Assembly: GCA_031769625.1 (NCBI GenBank)
Contig: JAUIMM010000702.1
Coordinates: forward strand, 4,076,501-4,140,500
Direction: 5' to 3'
DNA: 64,000 nucleotides
DNA from: Taudactylus pleione
Taxonomy: Eukaryota > Chordata > Amphibia > Anura > Myobatrachidae
Part shown: positions 1 to 9,882 of the stretch, piece by piece
How positions within the stretch are numbered: the stretch's first letter is position 1
Layout: every line of letters begins with the position of its first letter
The notes under the pieces: generated by a model
Told to the model about the DNA's origin: nothing
Database searches by the model: none
Seen by the model: the letters and a program-made list of their open reading frames with translations, nothing else
Translations under genes and position numbers: made by a program

Positions 1-348
1 GCTGATTAAAAAGATATTCGGCATGCCTATATTCTGTGTGTGTAACTGCTGCTGTATCTGCATGCAAAATGCAACTTTACAGTGTCACAGCCACTGACAC
101 TGCAACGTATCATTTTGCATGCACATATATCCGCAGTCGCACACAGAACATAGGCATGCCACATATCATTTTAATCAGCATAAGCTCCTTGTCCATCATA
201 TTTTGCATCGCTTTGCAATGAAGACACATTTTAAGGGGAAAAGTTACGTGAAAAGACACTCAGTTCTATTGTGTCGTGCCATTGTATAACACTTCCAGAA
301 GGGCTGTTTAACGCGCAGGGAGACTAGGTGTATGTGAACACATCTGTA
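1..348. repeat. Palindrome P, C type, cut by the window edge
   Basis: This is the right two-thirds of a C-type palindrome. The central stem TTACAGTGTC / GACACTGCAA around 77-105 has one substitution in its right half compared with other copies. The right tip CATCTGTA is at 341-348. It is followed by a GATA tract. Confidence 0.85.
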
Positions 349-372
349 GATTGCCCATATATAGATAGATAT

Positions 373-405
<33 letters not shown>

Positions 406-564
406 GAGATAGATAGTTAGATAGAGAGATAGATAGATAGATATAGAGATAGATTGATAGATATAGAGATAGATAGATAGATACATAGATAAAGAGATAG
501 ATAGAGAGATAGATAGATATAGAGATAGATTGATAGATATAGAGATAGATAGACAGACAGATAG
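349..564 (+). repeat. GATA-rich tract after a C palindrome
   Basis: Interrupted (GATA)n with TATAGAGATAGA and GATTGATAGATA variants, ending in GACAGACAGATAGGCAGAC at the border with S. Equivalent tracts follow every C or B/C palindrome and are about 150-240 bp. The strand is purine-rich. On the opposite strand the TATC repeat has no stop codon and so gives spurious open frames of Tyr, Leu, Ser and Ile. Confidence 0.95.
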
Positions 565-790
565 GCAGACACTAGTTCTTTGGCCCTTATAACTCGTCTT
601 TTGCTGTGTTGATAGTTATCATGTCTCGCTTTCTATGTGTTGCTAGTTGTGGGAGCATTTGGTAGGGTATATAGACTGTAAGCTCCACTGGGGCAAGGAC
701 TGAAATGAATGGCCGAACATTTTTTGTAAAGCGCTGCGGAATGTATGTGCGCTACATAACAAGCTGGTAATAAATAATAGTAAATAATTA
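565..790 (+). mobile_element. Retroposon-like segment S with (TAA)n tail (first copy; 42 copies)
   Basis: About 226 bp lies immediately left of every A, B and B/C palindrome. Its end carries GACTGTAAGCTCCACTGGGG, then TTTTTTGTAAAGCGCTGCGG and GCGCTACATAAC, then a tail built of TAATAAATAATAG. A TAA-type tail is typical of the 3' ends of some SINEs and LINEs. From memory the core resembles a dispersed frog repeat, but I cannot name the family. Copies before B palindromes read GCAGAATG and GCGCTATATAAC, so two S lineages travel with two P lineages. No internal RNA polymerase III box or tRNA-like head could be recognised. Confidence 0.6.
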
Positions 791-792
791 GA

Positions 793-1308
793 TACAGATG
801 CATCCACATACATCAATCCTCCATGTGCTTTGAGATGTGTTATGAATAATGTGTGAGTACAATGTGACTCTGTAGCACAGAGCATCTTTCCAGGTGACTT
901 TTTCCATTAATATGTGTCTTATTTGCAAAGCAATGTGAATAGGACGTAAAAGCAGCTTATACTGATTAAAATGATATTTGGCATGCCTATATTCTGTGTG
1001 TGTGACTGCTGCTGTATCTGCATGCAAAATGCAACTTTACAGTGTCACAGCCACTGACACTGTAACGTATAATTTTGCATGCAGATATATCCGCAGTCGC
1101 ACACAGAACATAGGCATGCCACATGTCATTTTAATCAGCATAAGCTCCTTGTCCATCATATTTTGCATCGCTTTGCAATGAAGACACATTTTAAGGGGAA
1201 AAGTTACACGAAAAGACACTCAGTTCTTTTTTGTCATGCCATGGTATAACACTTCCAGAAGGGCTGTTTAACGCACAGGGAGACTAGGTGTATGTGATCA
1301 CATCTGTA
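793..1308. repeat. Palindrome P, A type (first complete copy; 18 copies listed)
   Basis: This is an imperfect inverted repeat of 516 bp. Its tips are TACAGATG (793-800) and CATCTGTA (1301-1308), and its midpoint near 1051 is the 9-nt loop of a 10-bp perfect stem, TTACAGTGTC / GACACTGTAA. A 12-bp perfect pair, GCATGCAAAATG / CATTTTGCATGC, flanks that stem. The arms keep matching outward through GGCATGCC, ATTAAAATGATAT and TTTGCAAAGC blocks. Other A copies start at 11282, 19459, 22826, 25036, 27214, 29388, 31594, 33808, 36014, 38192, 40398, 42608, 44822, 48423, 51834, 55411 and 58814, each about 516 bp. It looks like a foldback or MITE-type element. I see no transposase and cannot assign a family. 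Confidence 0.88.
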
Positions 1309-1317
1309 GCTTGCCCA

Positions 1318-1804
1318 TATATAGATAGATATAAAGATAGATAGATAGATAAAGAGATAGATAGTTAGAGAGATAGATATAGAGATAGATAGATTGATTG
1401 ATAGATATAGAGATAGATAGATAGAGCGAGAGATAGATAGATAGATATAAAGATAGATGGATTGATAGATATAGAGATAGATAGATAGATAAAGAGATGG
1501 ATAGTTAGATAGAAAGATAGATATAGAGATAGATAGATTGATTGATAGATATAGAGATAGATAGATAAAGAGATATTTAGATAGAGCGAGAGATAGATAG
1601 ATATAAAGATAGATAGACTGATAGATATAAAGATAGATAGATATATAAAGAGATGGATAGTTAGATAGAAAGATAGATATAGCGATAGATAGATTGATTG
1701 ATAGATATAAATATAGATAGATAAAGAGATAGATAGATAGAGCGAGAGATAGATAGATATAAAGATAGATAGATTGATAGATATAGAGATAGATAGACAG
1801 ATAG
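1318..1804 (+). repeat. Long GATA tract after an A palindrome, with ~150-bp subrepeats
   Basis: About 490 bp of interrupted GATA. GAGCGAGAGATAG recurs near 1434, 1584 and 1740, and GGATAGTTAG and GATTGATTGATAG markers recur in step, so the tract is itself a minisatellite of about 150-156 bp. Matching tracts after A palindromes in D2 end near 23853, 26071, 28245, 30415, 32625, 34835, 37049, 39219, 41425, 43635 and 45849. Confidence 0.93.
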
Positions 1805-2030
1805 GCAGACACTAGTTCTTTAGCCCTTATAACTCGTCTTTCGCTGTGTTGCTAGTTATCATGTCTCGCTTTCTGTGTGTTGCTCGTTGTGTGAGCATTT
1901 GGTAGGGGATATAGACTTTAAGCTCCACTGGGGCAAGGACTGAAATGAATGGCCAAACATTTTTTGTAAAGCGCTGCAGAATGTATTTGCGCTATATAAC
2001 AAGCTGGTAATAAATAATAATAAATAATTA
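1805..2030 (+). mobile_element. Segment S, B-side lineage (first copy)
   Basis: This is the same segment as 565-790 with B-side variants: TGTGTGAGCATTTGGTAGGGG, GCAGAATG, GCGCTATATAAC and a TAATAATAAATAATTAG tail. In domain D2, and in alternate units of D3, the GGTAGGGG part reads TTTTAGGGG, making a six-T run that marks one lineage. Confidence 0.6.
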
Positions 2031-2032
2031 GA

Positions 2033-2549
2033 TACAGATGCGTCCACATACATCAATCCTCCATGTGCTTTGAGATGTGTTACGAATAATGGGTGAGTAC
2101 AATGTGACTCTGTAGCACAGTGCATCTTTCCTGGTGACCTTTTCCATTAATATGTGTCTGATTTGCAAAGCGATGCGAATAGGACGCAAAAGCAGCTTCT
2201 ACTGATTAAAATAATATATGGCATTTCTACTGTATAATCTGTGTGTGACTGAGCTGTATCTGCATGCGATATGCAATTTTACAGTGTCACAGCCGCTGAC
2301 ACTGTAATGTAGCATTTTGCATGCAGATATATCCGCAGTCGCACACAGAACATAGGCATGCCACAGATCATTTTAATCAGCATAAGCTGCTTGTCCATTC
2401 TATTTTGCATCGCTTTACAATTAAGACAGATTTTAAGGGGAAAAGTTACACGAAAAGACGCTCACTTCTATTGTGTCGTGCCACAGTATAACAGTACTAG
2501 AAGGACTGTTTAACGCGAGAGGAGACTAGGTGTATTTGAACACATCTGT
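2033..2549. repeat. Palindrome P, B type (first copy; 14 copies listed)
   Basis: This has the same inverted-repeat plan as the A type but is more diverged. The loop reads ACAGCCGCT, the left arm has GGCATTTCTACTG, and the right arm has CAGATCATTTTAATC and AAGCTGCTTG. The right tip is CATCTGTT. Other B copies start at 4322, 6636, 8937, 12518, 14821, 17118, 20523, 46070, 49491, 53078, 56479, 60078 and 62701, each about 515-517 bp. Every full B copy is followed by a short GATA run, the solo arm H and an E module. Confidence 0.87.
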
Positions 2550-2607
2550 TGGTTGCCCATATATATATAAATAGATAGATAGATAGATAGAGAGATGGAT
2601 CCGTACC

Positions 2608-2700
2608 AATTCGTGCCACGGTATAACTTATCTACAAGGGCTGTTTAACGCGCAGTGAGGCTTGGTGTATGTGAACACATCTGTAGATCGTCCATATACT
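2608..2700. repeat. Solo right arm of P (module H; 14 copies)
   Basis: About 90 bp homologous to the outer right arm of P: TCGTGCCACGGTATAAC, AAGGGCTGTTTAACGCGCAG, then GTATGTGAACACATCTGTAG and CCATATA. It has no matching left arm beside it, so it is a fragment. It lies between a short GATA run and each E module. Other copies begin near 4893, 7211, 9508, 13090, 15396, 17689, 21094, 46641, 50062, 53649, 57050, 60641 and 63264. In most copies its left edge is the perfect 12-bp palindrome ATCGGTACCGAT (for example 4884-4895). Confidence 0.85.
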
Positions 2701-2839
2701 GTATAGATATAGACATAGACAGATAGATAGATATAGTCCAAATTCACCCTGCCAACAATGACAGACCCAACTGAGATATATTTGCATGTATAGTGTATAG
2801 CAAGAACATGTTATCGCGCCTCTCAATCTTTTTTTCCAG

Positions 2840-2982
2840 GTGGGCCTTTTCCATGAATCAAAATGTGAGGTCAGCATCTAAGCAAACTACATCGCTGGAC
2901 TTTTGTGAGGTGTCCTTGAATCCAGACTTCTACTCATGGCAATGCTCAAAGAAGAACCAACGGAAGAGGAGACCCAGAACAG
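2840..2982 (+). other. Candidate exon, copy 1 (splice-bordered, possible start codon)
   Basis: A pyrimidine tract (CTCTCAATCTTTTTTTCCAG) ends at 2839, and the segment ends AACAG before GTAATT at 2983. Two readings are possible. (a) An internal exon open throughout in one frame (47 complete codons, entering with one base and leaving with one), beginning WAFSMNQN and ending basic, RKRRPRT. (b) A 5' exon with an ATG at 2936, preceded by an in-frame TGA at 2906-2908 and giving MAMLKEEPTEEETQN before the donor. Read straight through the donor, frame (b) stops at TAA 2984-2986. Reading (b) fits a leader plus start codon, although -3 is C rather than a purine. This copy has GCA ATG CTC and GAA GAA codons. 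I do not recognise the protein. Confidence 0.45.
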
Positions 2983-3011
2983 GTAATTAATGTTTATTAA
3001 TTACCGGTAAT
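2983..3011 (+). promoter_or_regulatory. Perfect hairpin at the candidate 5' splice site
   Basis: GTAATTAAT (2983-2991) pairs perfectly with ATTAATTAC (2996-3004) around a 4-nt loop, GTTT. The first two bases of the stem are the donor GT itself. The right half overlaps the palindrome ATTACCGGTAAT (3000-3011). It is present in all E copies except the one at 61020, where GTAAATAAT introduces a mismatch. If transcribed, the stem could hide the donor. Because it is very A+T-rich, its strength is uncertain. Confidence 0.5.
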
Positions 3012-3417
3012 TCTCAGGCTAGACTAGTTCTAGTCCTGCAGAGGCACAATGATATGTTCCTGCTATACATTGATACTTCCAAAAATGTCTATTTGCTATG
3101 GACTCTTCTACTTATGCGACACTGTGATTTGGTAGTGTCAGATATACAGTAATTCTGTTTATCTCAGGGTACAGTATATCTCAGCTCTTCACTCTCCCTG
3201 TTTTACTCCATAAATACGCTTTTTAGTCAAAATCCCCAACAGCATTACACTCACCTTTCCCAACCAAGAATCTTGAGGGTGGTTTTTCAAACACCTGGGC
3301 TTAATGTTGGGAGATTTGAATCTTTTGATTAGAAGATTTGCCTCCGATGTCTAATATTTAAAGATAGATTATAGATAGATAGGTAGCTCAATCATTGATA
3401 AATAGACACTAGTTAGA

Positions 3418-3929
3418 TAGAGATGTGTCTACATACATCTATCCTCCATGCTATAAGACGTGTTACAAATAACGTGTGAGCGCCATGTGACTCGGCATTG
3501 CAGAGCATCTTTCCATGCGACTTTTGCCCTTAAAATGTGTCTTTATTTGCAAAGCAATGTGAATAGGACGCAAAAGCAGCTTATACTGATTAAAGAGATA
3601 TTCGGCATGCCTATATTCTGTGTGTGTAACTGCTGCTGTATCTGCATGCAAAATGCAACTTTACAGTGTCACAGCCACTGACACTGTAACGTATCATTTT
3701 GCATGCAGATATATCCGCAGTCGCACACAGAACATAGGCATGCCACATATTTTAATCAGCATAAGCTCCTTGTCCATCATATTTTGCATCGCTTTGCAAT
3801 GAAGACACATTTTAAGGGGAAAAGTTACATGAAAAGACACTCAGTTCTATTGTGTCGTGCCATGGTATAACACTTCCAGAAGGGCTGTTTAACGCACAGG
3901 GAGACTAGGTGTATGTGAACACATCTGTA
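3418..3929. repeat. Palindrome P, C type (first complete copy; copies listed)
   Basis: This palindrome follows every E module. The left arm is distinguished by GTGTCTACATACATCTATCC and by CGACTTTTGCCCTTAAAATG. Other copies start at 5704, 8021, 10319, 13901, 16206, 18500, 21905, 47456, 50873, 54464 and 57861, and are about 512-517 bp. Right arms vary. Copies in 2.3-kb units have an A-like right arm (GCACAGGGAG). Those at 18500, 21905, 50873 and 57861 have GACGCATACTTC with ACACCACTAGAAGG. The copy at 61456 is an obvious C/A recombinant and is listed separately. Confidence 0.85.
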
Positions 3930-5124
3930 GATTGCCCATATATAGATAGATATAAAGATAGATAAAGAGATAGATAGTTAGATAGAGAGATAGATAGATA
4001 GATATAGAGATAGATAGATATATAGATTGATTGATAGATATAGAGATAGATAGATAGATAGATAGATAGATATAGAGATAGATAGACTGATAGGCAGACA
4101 CTAGTTCTTTAGCCCTTATAACTCATCTTTCACTGTGTTGCTAGTTATCATGTCTCGCTTTCTGTGTGTTGCTAGTTGTGTGGGCATTTGGTAGGGGATA
4201 TAGACTGTAAGCTCCACTGGGGCAAGGACTGAAATGAATGGCCAAACATTTTTTGTAAAGCGCTGCAGAAAGTATGTGCGCTATATAACAAGCTGGTAAT
4301 AAATAATAATAAATAATTAGATACAGATGCGTCCACATACATCAATCCTCCATGTGCTTTGAGATGTGTTACGAATAATGGGTGAGTACAATGTGACTCT
4401 GTAGCACAGTGCATCTTTCCAGGTGACCTTTTCCATTAATATGTGTCTGATTTGCAAAGCGATGCAAATAGAACGCAAAAGCAGCTTCTACTAATTAAAA
4501 TGATATATGGCATTTCTACTGTATAATCTGTGTGTGACTGAGCTGTATCTGCATGCGATATGCAATTTTACAGTGTCACAGCCGCTGACACTGTAATGTA
4601 GCATTTTGTATGCAGATATATCCGCAGTCGCACACAGAACATAGGCATGCCACAGATCATTTTAATCAGCATAAGCTGCTTGTCCATTCTATTTTGCATC
4701 GCTTTACAATTAAGACAGATTTTAAGGGGAAAAGTTACACGAAAAGACGCTCACTTCTATTGTGTCGTGCCACAGTATAACAGTACTAGAAGGACTGTTT
4801 AACGCGAGAGGAGACTAGGTGTATTTGAACACATCTGTTGGTTGCCCATATATATATAAATAGATAGATAGATAGAGAGATGGATCGGTACCGATTCGTG
4901 CCACGGTATAACTTATCTACAAGGGCTGTTTAACGCGCAGTGAGGCTTGGTGTATGTGAACACATCTGTAGATCGTCCATATACTGTATAGATATAGACA
5001 TAGACAGATAGATAGATATAGTCCAAATTCACCCTGCCAACAATGACAGACCCAACTGAGATATATTTGCATGTATAGTGTATAGCAAGAACATGTTATC
5101 GCGCCTCTCAATCTTTTTTTCCAG

Positions 5125-5267
5125 GTGGGCCTTTTCCATGAATCAAAATGTGAGGTCAGCATCTAAGCAAACTACATCGCTGGACTTTTGTGAGGTGTCC
5201 TTGAATCCAAACTTCTACTCATGGCAACGCTCAAAGAGGAGCCAACGGAAGAGGAGACCCAGAAAAG
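5125..5267 (+). other. Candidate exon, copy 2
   Basis: Acceptor and donor are intact. The ATG is at 5221 and reads MATLKEEPTEEETQK. In the short frame, GAG GAG in place of GAA GAA is silent, and AAA in place of AAC changes Asn to Lys. In the long frame these become KRS and a Lys near the end, and CCA AAC gives Asn instead of Asp. It matches copy 5. Confidence 0.42.
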
Positions 5268-6333
5268 GTAATTAATGTTTATTAATTACCGGTAATTCTC
5301 AGGCTAGACTAGTTCTAGTCCTGCAGAGGCACGATGATATGTTCCTGCTATACATTGATACTTCCAAAAATGTCTATTTGCTATGGACTCTTCTACTTAT
5401 GCGACACTGTGATTTGGTAGTGTCAGATATACAGTAATTCTGTTTATCTCAGGGTACAGTATATCTCAGCTCTTCACTCTCCCTGTTTTACTCCATAAAT
5501 CACTCTTTTTAGTCAAAATCCCCAACAGCATTACACTCACCTTTCCCAACCAAGAATCTTGAGGGTGGTTTTTCAAACACCTGGGCTTAATGTTGGGAGA
5601 TTTGAATCTTTTGATTAGAAGATTTGCCTCCGATGTCTAATATTTAAAGATAGATTATAGATAGATAGGTAGCTCAATCATTGATAAATAGACACTAGTT
5701 AGATAGAGATGTGTCTACATTCATCTATCCTCCATGCTATAAGACGTGTTACAAATAACGTGTGAGCGCCATGTGACTCGGCATTGCAGAGCATCTTTCC
5801 ATGCGACTTTTGCCCTTAAAATGTGTCTTTATTTGCAAAGCAATGTGAATAGGACGCAAAAGCAGCTTATACTGATTAAAGAGATATTCGGCATGCCTAT
5901 ATTCTGTGTGTGTAACTGCTGCTGTATCTACATGCAAAATGCAACTTTACAGTGTCACAGCCACTGACACTGTAACGTATCATTATGCATGCAGATATAT
6001 CCGCAGTCGCACACAGAACATAGGCATGCCACATATTTTAATCAGCATAAGCTCCTTGTCCATCATATTTTGCATCGCTTTGCAATGAAGACACATTTTA
6101 AGGGGAAAAGTTACACGAAAAGACACTCAGTTCTATTGTGTCATGCCATGGTATAACACTTCCAGAAGGGCTGTTTAACGCACAGGGAGACTAGGTGTAT
6201 GTGAACACATCTGTAGATTGCCCATATATAGATAGATATAAAGATAGATAAAGAGATAGATAGTTAGATAGAGAGATAGATAGATAGATATAGAGATAGA
6301 TAGATAGATAGATAGATTGATTGATAGATATAG

Positions 6334-6364
<31 letters not shown>

Positions 6365-7442
6365 AAGATAGATAGATTGATAGATATAGAGATAGATAGA
6401 CTGATAGGCAGACACTAGTTCTTTAGCCCTTATAACTCATCTTTCGCTGTGTTGCTAGTTATCATGTCTCGCTTTCTGTGTGTTGCTAGTTGTGTGGGCA
6501 TTTGGTAGGGGATATAGACTGTAAGCTCCACTGGGGCAAGGACTGAAATGAATGGCCAAACATTTTTTGTAAAGCGCTGCAGAAAGTATGTGCGCTATAT
6601 AACAAGCTGGTAATAAATAATAATAAATAATTAGATACAGATGCGTCCACATACATCAATCCTCCATGTGCTTTGAGATGTGTTACGAATAATGGGTGAG
6701 TACAATTTGACTCTGTAGCACAGTGCATCTTTCCAGGTGACTTTTTCCATTAATATGTGTCTGATTTGCAAAGCGATGCAAATAGAACGCAAAAGCAGCT
6801 TCTACTAATTAAAATGATATATGGCATTTCTACTGTATAATCTGTGTGTGACTGAGCTGTATCTGCATGCGATATGCAATTTTACAGTGTCACAGCCGCT
6901 GACACTGTAATGTAGCATTTTGCATGCAGATATATCCGCAGTCGCACACAGAACATAGGCATGCCACAGATCATTTTAATCAGCATAAGCTGCTTGTCCA
7001 TTCTATTTTGCATCGCTTTACAATTAAGACAGATTTTAAGGGGAAAAGTTACACGAAAAGACGCTCACTTGTATTGTGTCGTGCCACAGTATAACAGTAC
7101 TAGAAGGACTGTTTAACGCGAGAGGAGACTAGGTGTATTTGAACACATCTGTTGGTTGCCCATATATATATAAATAGATAGATAGATAGATAGAGAGATG
7201 GATCCGTACCGATTCGTGCCACGGTATAACTTATCTACAAGGGCTGTTTAACGCGCAGTGAGGCTTGGTGTATGTGAACACATCTGTAGATCGTCCATAT
7301 ACTGTATAGATATAGACATAGACAGATAGATAGATATAGTCCAAATTCACCCTGCCAACAATGACAGACCCAACTGAGATATATTTGCATGTATAGTGTA
7401 TAGCAAGAACATGTTATCGCGCCTCTCAATCTTTTTTTCCAG

Positions 7443-7585
7443 GTGGGCCTTTTCCATGAATCAAAATGTGAGGTCAGCATCTAAGCAAACTACATCGCTG
7501 GACTTTTGTGAGGTGTCCTTGAATCCAGACTTCTACTCATGGCAATGCTCAAAGAAGAACCAACGGAAGAGGAGACCCAGAACAG
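7443..7585 (+). other. Candidate exon, copy 3
   Basis: Splice borders are intact. The ATG is at 7539 and the short frame is MAMLKEEPTEEETQN. It matches copy 1 and copy 6. Confidence 0.42.
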
Positions 7586-9739
7586 GTAATTAATGTTTAT
7601 TAATTACCGGTAATTCTCAGGCTAGACTAGTTCTAGTCCTGCAGAGGCACAATGATATGTTCCTGCTATACATTGATACTTCCAAAAATGTCTATTTGCT
7701 ATGGACTCTTCTACTTATGCGACACTGTGATTTGGTAGTGTCAGATATACAGTAATTCTGTTTATCTCAGGGTACAGTATATCTCAGCTCTTCACTCTCC
7801 CTGTTTTACTCCATAAATACGCTTTTTAGTCAAAATCCCCAACAGCATTACACTCACCTTTCCCAACCAAGAATCTTGAGGGTGGTTTTTCAAACACCTG
7901 GGCTTAATGTTGGGAGATTTGAATCTTTTGATTAGAAGATTTGCCTCCGATGTCTAATATTTAAAGATAGATTATAGATAGATAGGTAGCTCAATCATTG
8001 ATAAATAGACACTAGTTAGATAGAGATGTGTCTACATACATCTATCCTCCATGCTATAAGACGTGTTACAAATAACGTGTGAGCGCCATGTGACTCGGCA
8101 TTGCAGAGCATCTTTCCATGCGACTTTTGCCCTTAAAATGTGTCTTTATTTGTAAAGCAATGTGAATAGGACGCAAAAGCATCTTATACTGATTAAAGAG
8201 ATATTCGGCATGCCTATATTCTGTGTGTGTAACTGCTGCTGTATCTGCATGCAAAATGCAACTTTACAGTGTCACAGCCACTGACACTGTAACGTATCAT
8301 TTTGCATGCAGATATATCCGCAGTCGCACACAGAACATAGGCATGCCACATATTTTAATCAGCATAAGCTCCTTGTCCATCATATTTTGCATCGCTTTGC
8401 AATGAAGACACATTTTAAGGGGAAAAGTTACATGAAAAGACACTCAGTTCTATTGTGTCGTGCCATGGTATAACACTTCCAGAAGGGCTGTTTAACGCAC
8501 AGGGAGACTAGGTGTATGTGAACACATCTGTAGATTGCCCATATATAGATAGATATAAAGATAAATAAAGAGATAGATAGTTAGATAGAGAGATAGATAG
8601 ATAGATATAGAGATAGATAGATATATAGATTGATTGATAGATATAGAGATAGATAGATAGATAGATAGATAGAAAGATAGATAGATATAGAGATAGATAG
8701 ACTGATAGGCAGACACTAGTTCTTTAGCCCTTATAACTCATCTTTCGCTGTGTTGCTAGTTATCATGTCTCGCTTTCTGTGTGTTGCTAGTTGTGTGGGC
8801 ATTTGGTAGGGGATATAGACTGTAAGCTCCACTGGGGCAAGGACTGAAATGAATGGCCAAACATTTTTTGTAAAGCGCTGCAGAAAGTATGTGCGCTATA
8901 TAACAAGCTGGTAATAAATAATAATAAATAATTAGATACAGATGCGTCCACATACATCAATCCTCCATGTGCTTTGAGATGTGTTACGAATAATGGGTGA
9001 GTACAATGTGACTCTGTAGCACAGTGCATCTTTCCAGGTGACCTTTTCCATTAATATGTGTCTGATTTGCAAAGCGATGCAAATAGAACGCAAAAGCAGC
9101 TTCTACTAATTAAAATGATATATGGCATTTCTACTGTATAATCTGTGTGTGACTGAGCTGTATCTGCATGCGATATGCAATTTTACAGTGTCACAGCCGC
9201 TGACACTGTAATGTAGCATTTTGTATGCAGATATATCCGCAGTCGCACACAGAACATAGGCATGCCACAGATCATTTTAATCAGCATAAGCTGCTTGTCC
9301 ATTCTATTTTGCATCGCTTTACAATTAAGACAGATTTTAATGGGAAAAGTTACACGAAAAGACGCTCACTTCTATTGTGTCGTGCCACAGTATAACAGTA
9401 CTAGAAGGACTGTTTAACGCGAGAGGAGACTAGGTGTATTTGAACACATCTGTTGGTTGCCCATATATATATAAATAGATAGATAGATAGAGAGATGGAT
9501 CGGTACCGATTCGTGCCACGGTATAACTTATCTACAAGGGCTGTTTAACGCGCAGTGAGGCTTGGTGTATGTGAACACATCTGTAGATCGTCCATATACT
9601 GTATAGATATAGACATAGACAGATAGATAGATATAGTCCAAATTCACCCTGCCAACAATGACAGACCCAACTGAGATATATTTGCATGTATAGTGTATAG
9701 CAAGAACATGTTATCGCGCCTCTCAATCTTTTTTTCCAG

Positions 9740-9882
9740 GTGGGCCTTTTCCATGAATCAAAATGTGAGGTCAGCATCTAAGCAAACTACATCGCTGGAC
9801 TTTTGTGAGGTGTCCTTGAATCCAGACTTCTACTCATGGCAACGCTCAAAGAGGAACCAACGGAAGAGGAGACCCAGAACAG
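9740..9882 (+). other. Candidate exon, copy 4
   Basis: Splice borders are intact. The ATG is at 9836 and the short frame is MATLKEEPTEEETQN with codons AAA GAG GAA. This is close to the majority sequence. Confidence 0.42.

Larger units (their letters stand above)
2736..3360 (+). repeat. E module: 625-bp exon-bearing segment (first of 14)
   Basis: This is the only module that is neither GATA, palindrome nor retroposon-like. It holds a candidate 143-nt exon at 2840-2982 with intron-like sequence on both sides. Downstream are the 12-bp palindrome ATTACCGGTAAT (3000-3011) and the inverted pair GACTAG-TT-CTAGTC (3022-3035). I recognise no gene in its flanks. Other copies: 5021-5646, 7339-7963, 9636-10261, 13218-13843, 15524-16148, 17817-18442, 21222-21847, 46773-47398, 50190-50815, 53781-54406, 57178-57803, 60773-61398 and 63396-64000 (cut). 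The likely origin is a captured host-gene fragment, which is inference. Confidence 0.8.

Noticed and set aside
643..885. Recurrent ~80-codon minus-strand open frame across S and the P left arm, seen in nearly every unit
   Set aside because: It crosses a retroposon tail and a palindrome tip, has no recognisable domain, and is preserved only because the units are nearly identical. The overlapping 65- and 79-codon frames fail for the same reason.
978..1181. Plus-strand ~61-67 codon open frames across the palindrome centre
   Set aside because: The frame runs through both arms of an inverted repeat, and the same region is open on the opposite strand. It is best explained by palindrome symmetry.
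2632..2877. Minus-strand 78-81 codon open frame over H and the start of E
   Set aside because: It joins a palindrome fragment, GATA and the exon antisense. It has no domain and no reason to be a gene.
3160..3205. A further acceptor-like site (TTTATCTCAG) in the E module downstream of the donor
   Set aside because: The intron between it and the donor would be only about 190 bp, and no open frame of useful length follows. It is too weak to call an exon.
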